A DNA stretch of 64,000 bases from Metaphire vulgaris (Eukaryota > Annelida > Clitellata > Crassiclitellata > Megascolecidae), in the NCBI GenBank assembly GCA_018105865.1, contig CM030868.1:4261031-4325030 (forward strand), in the 5' to 3' direction. Positions 48,489-60,908 of this stretch are shown here, piece after piece. The notes beneath the pieces were generated by a model that worked only from the letters and a program-made list of their open reading frames with translations, had not been told where the DNA came from and did not search any database. The position numbers and the translations under genes were made by a program. The number at the start of each line of letters is the position of its first letter. The first letter of the stretch is position 1.

Positions 48489-50048
48489 GTAACATTAACT
48501 GCAAGTCATGTTTTACAATGCTTTGTGCGTCTTCTGCTGAAAATACTAAGTTTTTGTGTCATAAATTTGTTGAAAGGTTCTAGCTAGTCCTATTGTAATA
48601 ATAAAATTAAAATAGCAGGGTTTAGATTGACTCTGTGAGATCTGCCCTGTGTGAGAAGTTGAGAACCACTATGTTCCACCCATCCATTCATTCGCATCAT
48701 GGTCTTGCTGTGTAATCTCATTCTTTGTCCTCTTGTCGTCTATTAGATTTGTTCCTGTATTCTCCTTCTTTGCATGGGCGCCCACACATTAGGGCAAGAG
48801 GGTGCATTTCCCTCCCCCCTCTGGAAAGTGCAAATACCTATATTTCACATTGAAATTTGAAAACCTCGCTAAAATATTATCCCTAACTATTGTGTTAAAA
48901 TGTGTTTTGCCCCCTGTAAAAATTTATGTGGTGTAACCACAATCATTGTGTTTTGCCCCTCCTGGAAAATTTTTGGTGGTGTAACCGCGATTATTGTGTT
49001 TGCCCCTTGTGGAAAAATGTCTGTGGGCACACTTGCTTCGTTGTCTTCTTGTCTTTACATCTACGCTGGATTGTTAATAGGCGCTTTGTTTGGGGTTTTT
49101 AGAACTGTTGGACTTTGACAGAATCCTGAGCGACTTGTGCGACCTGGAACAACAACTGAAGCAACAGTCCAGTCTTAGCGATGCCAAAGTTGTCGACGAG
49201 TTTCTGCTCTCTCCTTCTTCTCCGTCTTTTCTGCAACAGTCGTCCGAAAGCGAGGCGTCTATTTTCAAGGACTACACCCAGCAACTGTCAACTAGTTCTC
49301 CCGATAAAACCAGGCCGGACAGTAATGCCCCGGAGAAGCTGCCTGATCTGGCGTTTCCGGCCGATATGCAGAGCGAGCTCAACTTGGCTCTGCTGGAGCT
49401 GAGCGCCCTGCTCGGCACCGATTTCGACCCGGATGGAAACGAGGAACCGGATTCGTACGTAGACCGTGGACAGGAACAGACGTCACGTGACCGCGGGAAC
49501 GCCGCGGAGAACAGTAGCTTCGTGCAGTCTGACCAATTGCAAAGAGATCCTGGCACGAACAACAACAACAGTGTTCCTACTGGTTTTAGATCGGCAGAAA
49601 GCGAAACGCACGCTCCCCAGCGGGCTGTTCTAAACAGCGGAATGCCTATAAACAACTGGCAGGAACATCATTCCGACAGCGGTCAGAACGATTCGGCTTT
49701 CGACGACGACGTCTCGCTGCCGTCCTCCGGATCCCGTGTCTCCGTGGCAACGTCGAGTCGAAGCAGCGGCTCGTCCCTAAACAACAGAGGCACAGGATTG
49801 CAGAGTGAAGTGAGTATGACGATGATATCAGTCAGCTGGATTTGTTCTTGTGTAGACTGTTCTGATTTTATGCAAAATCCTCGATATCGATGGTAATTTT
49901 TTTTTAAAAGCAGTGGGGTCATACTGCTCCCACCTATAAAGTTTCTTACTTCAATGGGGGGGTCATCATCAGCGAGTGAAGGGATTAGACTCTTCCTTGA
50001 AAATTGAACACTTCAATAATAATAATAACAATAATAATAATAATAATA

Positions 50049-50084
<36 letters not shown>

Positions 50085-50288
50085 GTTGTAATAACTTAAT
50101 AAGGTTTAGAGTGGTTCAGTAGGGTCTGCCTTGTGTGAGAACCACTATATATATGTTCCAACCATCCATTCATTTAATTTTGGTCTCAATACCCTCTTAC
50201 TTATTTTCATCTATGTGAAAAATATCTAAAAACTACTGAATTCTTTGAATATGACACACACACAAACACAAAACCACGCACACAGGAA

Positions 50289-50380
<92 letters not shown>

Positions 50381-51075
50381 TATATATATATATACATACA
50401 TGCATACATACATACATACATACATACATACATACATACATACTACCTATATAGATGCACAGTTTTCATTATCATCTCATACTTGTGTTTCTGAAATATT
50501 GCTAAACTCTCTCGTTTCATGTGTGAATTTGCGCTCTTGTTGTAGGCCTTAGCCTCGTCTACTGCGCTATATAAATTGTCAATAAATAAATAAATAAACT
50601 CGGCAGGCGATCCCCTTGTATCTGTCCATAGAGTTTGTTATGGTACTCTGCCGGATGGTTTTCGTTTCACTGGGAAATCTTCACTCCACGGAATTATTAT
50701 TGACGGTTATCAATATTTTCTGGCACGTGGCGCCATCTCCCGGTATTTGTACTCATAGGTACTGATAGAGTACTGTATATGTGTCATTACTTCCTATAAC
50801 ATCACAGCTATAGAAGCAATGGTATATGCATGCCGTGGTATATGCCAGTCATTAAAAGATATTGAATCGAGGCGTTTTGCTTGTTGATCAGGTGTTTCTT
50901 GGCAGCTGGGACATATTCATAGGCATAACTTTGGACAAAAGAGTGGGAGCTTGACCCATATATCTTTCCCCTTCTCTAGCCCAGCCTCTCAAAAAGTGGG
51001 GACTCGTACCTAGCGGCCTAATAGAAATTTAGACCTATAGCATATGGACATATCGTTATAATAATAATAATAATA

Positions 51076-51119
<44 letters not shown>

Positions 51120-54100
51120 GAGGCTTAGAGTGGTTCAGTAGGGTCTGCCCTGTGTGGTAACCACTATGTTCCACCCCTGGCCATCCATTCGCATTATGGT
51201 CTTGCTGTGTTATCTCATTCTTTGCCCTCTGTTCCTCTAGTAGGTTTGTTCCTGTATTCTCATTCTTTGTCCTCTTGTCTTTACATCTACAAATAACAAA
51301 ACATTGCAGCATACAATGTCATAGGTGCCTCATTCAGTTACCGTATAACTGGAACAATGCTTTACACATGAAGTCCAATAGCAATACAAGTTAAAGTTGC
51401 AAAAAGCTTCTAGGCGTCGTTCCGCCAATCTGATCGAGCGGAAATCGCTCGAAGCGCGTCAGAATTGACGGACATCTTTCGTCTGACATTCGGTGTCCGC
51501 CAGAACGTCTGAAAGCTCCGCGGTATGACGATGCGATGTCACAGCAGACGACGTCGTTGTCGCGGTTTGGCGCCAGTCATGGCGCCGTCTGCGGACGCGT
51601 CGTCCTGTCGGTGGTTTTGCTTGTCGGCTGATTTTTCACGATCCTGGAAAGCGTCCGTGATCAATCAGTCGTCTAGCCGCTTTGGGACCAGAGTTCTGGC
51701 TTTCAATATTAGGTTGTCTATCTTTTCTTATGCTTCTCGCTGATTGGTTGTGTTTTCCTGTCTGGTCGTGAAGTTGAGCCTCTGTGTTTCAAACGAGTTC
51801 ACAGGTTCTCGTATCACGGCCCGCGGGTAGCTTGTGGCCCACCAGCTCTCAGAAGGTGGCCCGCGAGGCCTCAGTTTTTTATATCATGTATTTTAATCAT
51901 TGTTTTAAAAATGTGTCGACGTACAAATAAATAAATAGCTTCTAGACAAAAGTTGCGATAACTATAACATACGACGTACAGTATTCTAGAATCGAGATTT
52001 TTGTAATGTTTAAAACTTTTTTAGATTCCCTATGTTTTGAATCAATTTTTCATCATTAGAACCCGGGTCAGAATCATTTGCTGTGTAAGGTATAGTCTGT
52101 ATTTATTTGGCTTTGTTGTGCATTCATGTGCTGAAGATAATAGATGTGTCCTCTGCTTGAAAAACTTGGGAGCCGCTGAATTAGTTTCTTTGCCAAAATA
52201 CCGTTGCAGTTCCTACTTTAAAAACACTTACAGTGATGGCAGTGTTGGAAGGGTTAGAAGGGTTAGGGTTGCTGTTCTTTACGCTCTGTGATGTACCCCA
52301 TATTTAGTTTTGCAGTCTCTATGTACTAGTGTTAAATAGGACAATTTATTCATGAGATATTTGGGCTATTTCAGAAGACAGAGAAGAGCCAAATGCAATA
52401 TGCATGTAACAATAGAAGATGTGATTACCTTTTTCTGTACATCATTTTATTTTGGATTAAAGTTTGATATTTTTGATGGAAGGTCGTACGGTTTTGAAGT
52501 TTCAAACGTTGTGCAATTTGGAGCAGTGGCGTAGCCAGGATTTCCGGATGGGGGGGTTTTGGTTTTGATTTTTGACCGTAACCAACTTTCGAAAAATATT
52601 GGCAAGCAAAAAAAGGTCATTCTATGATGTATCTATCCTATGTCTTCTAAAATTTTTCCTTTCAGATGCTGACAAGCAAAAAAGGTTGTCACGCCTATGG
52701 TGCTTAAAAATTCTGGTCTGCAGCCCCACGGGGGGTTTTGACCCTCAAAACTGCGTCCAAAAATTTTAAATGCATGTAAACACATTAAAAAAAATTTTGC
52801 CGGCGCCCAAGGGGGTTTAACCCCCAAAACCCCCTTGGCTACTACAGCACTGATTTGGAGAATCCACTTAGCAAATGAAGGTTGTTATTATAACCCAACA
52901 ACAGAGTTTGAATTCTTGGTTTCACAACAAAGGCAACCTGTTATTTGTAAGATAAGACATGGATCAGAATCGAGAGACCAAAATAGCTTCATATGACATC
53001 GGATGCATTGTACTTTACTTTCTGGCATAACTTTCATAAAACATAAGCCCGTGAATGCCTATAAAATCGCAATAAAAGTTTATAAGGGTTTGGTGTTCCA
53101 AGACTATGAAAAGATATTTTTCCTTCCTGGTTATGTGCAAAAGCTTTATAAAGACAGTGTACAGCTACAGAGTTGCATTTGGTACTGTATTTATGTCTGT
53201 GTATTTTGCTGATTCTCCCTGTGTCAATGCTCTCCGATTCAATGTAAATCCAACTATGAATCATCATACTTGCCAACTCTATGGTTCTCTGTCCTGATTT
53301 TGTGCAGATGCTCTTTTGACTGTCACTCTTGCAATTTCTTCTTGACCTTATTTGTCACTCCTGCAATTTCTTCTTGATCTTATTTGACGATGTTTCTCCT
53401 CCATTGATCCAGTGGCGGCTCTAGGATTTGGCAAGTGGGGGGAGGCCGTTGGGGTGGCAACTTCTAATCACGGGGGCCAACCATTTGTTGTTTAATGTAT
53501 GTAGCATTAAGTGTAGGGTCCCAACTGGGGGGGGGGCACTGGGGGGGCCAAGCACTCAATAGGGGCACGGGCCCCCCTGGCCCCCCCGGTGGAGCCGCCA
53601 CTGCATTGATCCAGCTATCACAACTTGGTGGACTGCTCATTCAGTTATTCATTCATTCATTCATTCATTCATTCGTTCATTCATTCATTCATCCACTCAT
53701 TCACTCATTCATTCGTTCATTCATTCATCCACTCATTCATTCACTCATTCATTATTTCATTCATTTGCGGTGTGTCCAGACATATACATTTTCTGTAACA
53801 GAATTTTTAATTTTGTTTCTTCATTTATAAATGTAAACGAGTTACATATTGCTACACTTTGATAATGACGCCATAATCGTCAGTCTAAGGCCCTAAGCCA
53901 CCAGAGTGACCAGACAGACCCCATGAATGGCTCTTTTTCACCGGTGGACATGGGAATGCTTACGTCACACGTCCCCCTTTCCTAGCATTGAACCCAGGTT
54001 GGCCAGTGTTTATTCTAGCCACCTTGACATTGGGGAGGTTGAAATGTTTGGGGGACAAGATTTTTCTCTCCACGCTTTTGGGGGGAAATTTCCATCCCCC

Positions 54101-54618
54101 AAGCCAACATATACAAAAAAATTTTGGGGGGGATTTTAAAACTTTGGGGGGGGAATTCCCCCCAAACAGGCCTAGAATAAACACTGCAGGTTGGCAGTTC
54201 ATTTAGGCAGAGATGATGCTTTACTAAATCAATTACCTATCAAGCAGACATGCTTCACCCGTTGCCTATTAGCAAATGGTTTTACTCACTTACTTACTTG
54301 CCTAGGTTTTACTCACATACCGGTACCGGTCTAGAGTTATATTCTTGCTTATCTAATTGATAAAGTGCTGAACCTCTTTCTGAAGCAGTAAAGTAAGCTC
54401 ATTGATGGAAGTAGATCAGCTTAGGTACTTATGGGTAGATATAATCAATATTCTTTGTGACCTCTCTCTCTCCCCCTCTCTGTCTGTCTGTCCGGTCTGT
54501 CTGTCTGTCCGGTCTGTCTGACTCACACATCACCTTCTTCATTCCACATTTAGGACTTTGCTAAGTTGCTCATTTGTCAAACTCCATCATTGCCATCCAT
54601 ATATAGAAGGCAATGCTA

Positions 54619-54649
<31 letters not shown>

Positions 54650-54781
54650 CTGCCTGATGCTTGAAGAGAAAATTTACTGTAGATTTTTAAGGTAATCTCA
54701 TTGCCACCAGATGGTGGCCATTGAAACTGTCCCAAATTCCATTAGGTCTTGACTATCCACCACATTAAGAAATGTATTTTA

Positions 54782-54859
<78 letters not shown>

Positions 54860-57800
54860 TTATATATGTGTATCTGTTAAAAATTGTAAGCTTACATTTC
54901 CCGGTAAATACCGGTACAAATGCACTTCAAATTGTGTGAAGCTGACTTAATCATTTTCACTAAAATATCTGTTCAACAGTTTAAGAAGTTTTTAATAATT
55001 CCTTGCTAAGGGTAAACTGAAGATATTTTCTGATTATTTACAAAATAATAAATAAAAGTATGCAGACAAAGGCTGTTTCTATGGTAGAAATTTTAAACTA
55101 GGTCATTACCAAGTTGACCGTCATTCTTGGCAACTATTTTGGTGCGTAGAACTGTGATTGGTGCATCCAGTGTCCCAGCTTCATTCCACTTTCCAGGCCA
55201 CGGAAGGAAAGGAACGAGCATGCAACCAAGAAATGCACAAGATTATAGGAAATACCTTCAATTTCCTGAAAAAAATTGTGTGTTTTGGCGAGTCTCTGGG
55301 GGGGGGACGGTTCCGATGGGCGATATTATGGTCTGTTTGTAGAAGGTCATTTGAGTACGTTGTGTGATTGCTTTGCATCCGATGTCCCATTGATACCACG
55401 AATTGTCCTGATAACGTCCCCGCCCCACCCCATCCCACCCCAACGCGCCCAATGCGTACGTTTTGTTGGCAAATCCCCCCAATTGGATTTGGTGGAAGTG
55501 AAGATGATAACGTCGGGAACAATAAGCATTTCTGAATTAGTAGTTTATGTCATCTGCAGTGGCGGCTCCACGGGGGGGGGCAGGGAGGCCCGTGCCTCCC
55601 TATTGAGTGCCTGCCCCCCCCAGTGCTCCCCCTGTTGGGACCCTATACTTAATGCTACATACATTAAACAACAAATGGTTGGCCCCCATGATTAGAAGTT
55701 GCCACCCCAACGGTCCCCCCACTTGCCAAATCCTAGAGCCGCCACTGGTCATCTGTAGTTTTGTTTTGGTGTTTTGTGTCCAGTGTAATTGTCTTCATGC
55801 CATGTGAAATAAATGACTGACAAGTTGTATATTACCAATTTAGTATTTATAATTTACTAATATAAGTTCATATGTATGTAGGTTTATATGTAGCCGATGT
55901 AGGGCCTATGTATGTATGTTTGTACATTTGTATGTATATATGTATGTATCTATCATGGGCGCACACAGAAATTCTTCCGGTAGGGCAAAGCATAATGGTC
56001 ACAGTTAGGCTAATATTTTAGCAAGGTTTGCAAATGCAAAATTTGACAATATTATTTTAAAAGATTGCCAGAATGCCAGGTAAAATCCAAACCAAAAAAA
56101 ATCAGTGTTTTAGTATGAAAATATTGGTTAGAAGCCAAAATATAGATTTGCATTTCTAGGGGGGCAAGTTCCCCCCCCCCCCACTTGGCCCAATGTGTGA
56201 GCACCCATGGTATCAATCTATGTTTACATTATGTTGTCCATGCTTTTATATGTCTGTATATAAGTATGTATCTATAGTTTGTTTGTATATATGCATGTAT
56301 GTATGCATGAATGTATGATATAATGAATGTCAGTGTTTGGAGTTAGTCCATGTTATACTAAGCAGACTTTTGTGTAATAAAATGATCATAACTGTTGTAT
56401 GAATATCCAGCATGACACATATAATTTATATGACTAAGTTCTAAACGAGTTCATGTTAACAGACTGAATAATTTTGCTGTAACCGAAGAAACTGTTTTCT
56501 GGGAACAGCTAAAGGTTTCTTAGAAATCAGGGCATTTCTTGTGATGTGTCTATGCTATGTTATTTAGGCACGGTTAAAAATGACAATTACTGGTGCCAAT
56601 TTACTTTTCAAAAACAGCAATACTTAAAACTTAAAACTTAGCATGATTTAAAGTGGCTTAGAAGGCATTACTGCCTGTGTGAAAGCCACTAGGGGCACTA
56701 ACGGGGCTTGAACCCACTCCGTCAGCCTGATGCTCCAGCACGTAACCCACTCTGCCATCTTCCGCCCCCTTGATACTTGATTACTTTTACTCCATCTTCC
56801 TTTAAGGCATCAATCTCTGAACTAGAATCAGCATTTTCGTCAATCTCATCGTGGATGTCAGCTAATCTCCTTGCCCTCAATCCCTCCAAAACAGAATTTC
56901 TCTTATTTGGACTGCCACAACAACTGAAGAAAATTGAAAATCCCACACTGACATTAGCCCCAGATACAATAATAACCCCTGTTCCAACTGCAAAAAATCT
57001 TGGATTTACTTTTGACTCCTCCCTAAATTTTGAAGCTCACATATCTCAGCTATCAAAAACCTGTTATGCTCACATTCGTGATCTACGTCGCCTTCGTCCC
57101 TACCTTGATATTAAAACTGCTTCCACCATTGCCACTTCAATAGTTCACTCTAAGTTAGACTACTGCAACTCACTGTTTCACAATCTTCCAAAGACTTCCA
57201 TATGTAAACTCCAATCGATTCAAAATGCCTTAGCTCGTGCAGTAACTAAATCGCCTAAATTCTGCCACATTACACCATTACTCAAATCTCTCCACTGGCT
57301 CAAAATAACAGAACGCATTGAATATAAAATAATATCGATGACTTATAACTCACTCCATACATCAAAACCTGTCTACCTAAGAAATCTGATAATTCCACAA
57401 CAACCTGGATCTACTAGATCTTCTTCTCATGTAACTCTCCTTCGACCTCTGAATCAATCATCTCTCAAAATTTGCAATCGTGCTTTTTCATACGCTGCAC
57501 CTGAGCTTTGGAACTCAATTCCAATATCCCTTCGCTGTCTACATCAGAGCCAAATAACAAACTCTGAGTCACAATTTTCTCCCCTTCTTGCAACATCTCC
57601 TCATGTTTTTCTTTCTAAACTAAAATCATTTCTCTTTATAAAATCATTTCCTCCATAGCTGTAGCGTCCTGCCCACTCGCCCTTTTGATTAAATGACCTG
57701 GCATGAATGACCCACCTTTGGCTATAGCTACTTCATTTGAGATTAAGCGCATAGGAATAAGGAGCTACTTCGGTGCATCTTTTGGAAGCGCTTTAGAAAT

Positions 57801-58799
57801 TTACGAGATTTTACTTACTTACTTTTACTTACTTACTTTTCAGATCTATGATGTCTGGGAAATCATTAATTTATTTAATTCTTAATTATCCTATTAATGC
57901 ATTCTTTAATTGAGAACTTATTCAGAGGCTTACTGCATGTCTGTACTCTTATGAAAATTTATACAAGAATTCCTGAAGAGCATTTAGTACCTTACAAACC
58001 TCATCAGCACACTAATCTTACAGATGTGCAGTTGATCATGTGTGATGATGAGTTTGCTTTTGGATAATGTAACAATTTGCTGACAGCTTGAATGGTCTGA
58101 AAGAAGGCAGAGAGTAAGTAAATAAATAAGTAAGTAAGTAAGTAAGCGAAAGAAGGCAGAGTAAGTAAATAAGTAAGTAAGTAGAAAATAATTTCTCTAG
58201 CACTGCCCTGAGGCTTGGCGCAGTGCACCAGGTTTTCCACGAGTGCTCAAGCTGGGTAAAATCCAGAGTCCATAATCCATAGTCCGTGGTGGTTAAGGTT
58301 GTAGATCCAGGTGAACAACAGAGTGATTCTATTGTTTTTTAACCATATTCCTCTTACCTCTTTACTCAAGGTTGCAGCAAGCACAACCAGGATTGTGACC
58401 ATGAAATTATTGGATCGTTTTGGGGGTCACTGATCCTAAGGGGGGGTCAAAAGATTTTGACATAATTATGGGGGTCACTGAAAGTTGACAATTGTTGACA
58501 GAGGGAGGGTAAAAAATTTGTCCAAAATTTTTTGACATAATTAATGGACAGCCCCATACAACAATAAAATACAAAAGTACAATAAAATACCATAAAATAC
58601 AGTGTACAGCAACTTTAAGAAAGCAATTGAAATGGCTTCTTTTGGCACATATCTTGAATTATCTTGGCAGTCTTGATATATGATATATATCATATATATA
58701 CCATAAAATACAGTGTACAGCAACTTTAAGAAAGCAATTGAAATGGCTTCTTTTGGCACATATCTTGAATTATCTTGGCAGTCTTGATATATGATATAT

Positions 58800-58848
<49 letters not shown>

Positions 58849-60846
58849 CTGAATTCACCAGAACAATGTTTCTGCTAGATATAAAATTTTCTACGATGTT
58901 CTACGTTTAATTATTTCAGAGTGATGAAAGTCAAAGAGGCCGCGATTCTGCAAAAGTTATACTTGACAAAATCAACCAGTTGAGCCTCAATAAGGTAGAA
59001 TTTTAGAAAATTCGTCAGAAAATTTCTCTGTGGTCACTTGGATTAAGACTACAGTTGGACTTCATTATGACGTGTTCGGTTTTAACATATACGGTAGTAC
59101 GGTACTCAGTTATAAAGTACCGCAACATATGGTCCTATGTGATATTTTACAGACCTGCTAAATAATAACGCTTTCTGTGGTTCTTGCCCTCATTCTCAGA
59201 GATCAATATTTATGCTAGATGCTGTTTACTAATGAGCAAATACGAGTAGCATATGCAATGTAGTGTATGTAATGTAATGTAGCATTTGTATAGCGCCTCT
59301 TATATTTCTACTCAGAGGCGTTTATGGTATTGGAGTCACATGATAAAGTAGTGAGACAATTAAGTTGAATTGTGATATGCAGATGTGCTCAAGCAAACAG
59401 CATAGTTTTTGTTTAATTTGCATCACTATTGGCAAAGACGAATAATAAATAGATTTATCATTGTGATATACAGTTGTGCTCAAACAAACAGTTTTTTTGC
59501 AAATTCTGCAAAAGTGCAGCATTTTTGGCACAAAGAACATTGCTTTAACAAGCCTAGAGAAACCACAAGAGAAGACACCACTTACACAGTAACAATAAGC
59601 TCTGAATCCTCAATTCCTTTAATTCCTTCACTATCTCCTCAAGCCTTTAGGTCAAAACTTAAAACCTTCCTATTCCATAAGTCTTTTCCTCCATGGCAAT
59701 AACAACCTCATGGATACACTGACCTTTCCTCGGCCGACAAACCACTTTGCCTATACGCTGTAGCTATTTCAAGAAAGATTAACCCCTTAACTGGGCACTA
59801 TTTGTAACTCAATGTAAACGGACGAGTGTTACTCGGGGCACCCAGTTAAGGGGTTAAGATTAAGTAGTAGTGGAAAAGTGCAATATTTTTGATGAAGTAG
59901 TAGTGTAGCAGGATTTTGACCAACTTTCTAAAACCAATAAAACTAAAAGCCAGCAATCACAAGAATTGAATACATTTTTATGACAGCTTTAACTGCAAAT
60001 AAAGTTACAATCTGCATGATACCTGGTTTTTAGTTTTTTTTCAACTGTAGGGGCCTAAGTAAGTAAGTAAAATCTCCTAGATTTATATAGCGCTCTGGAA
60101 AGTAGTACAGTAGTAGCTGCTTATTCTTATGCACTTAATCTTTCTTGAAATAGCTATAGACAAGGTGGTTTGTCGGCCGGGCAAAGGTCAGTGTATCCAC
60201 GAGGCGAGGCGGTGGGTCAGTTTGTTATTGCCTTGGAGGAAATGACTTTTGGAATAGGAAGGTTTTAAGTTTAGACCTAAAGGCTTGAGCCTTGAGGAGA
60301 TAGTGAAGGAATTAAAGGAATTGAGGATTCGGAGCTTATTGTTACCGTGTAAGTGGTGTCTTCTCTTGTGGTTTCTCTAGGCTTGTTAGTTGCTTTGATT
60401 TCTTCAGATATTGTGAGATTCTTCTATTATTTCAGACACTAGTTCGTGTTTATTCACCAGAGGGAAAGAGCGAGAATGCAGCCGTCACAGACCAGACGAA
60501 CGTATGGGAAGTGATAGATGGACTGTTGGCCAATAACCACGTAGAACCAAATCTTTCTTGGTCACTTGTTGAACAGTTACCGGGCTTATTTATGGGTAAG
60601 ACACAATCCAGCTTGAATTTGAAAATTCAATCTAAATATACAGTGGCTTCATCAGCCGATGACGTTTGAAACGTCAGCCTATAGGATCTAAGTAAGTAAG
60701 TAAATAAGCGAGTAGGCCCAGACTTGAATTTGAAATTAGAGTTGAAATTGCCTCAGATCCAGTCTTGGCTTGAATCTGACATTCTCTATGAGCCAATGTT
60801 GTGGCTCATTATTTATATATTAGCAAATGAAATGGCTTTCATAAAA

Positions 60847-60908
<62 letters not shown>

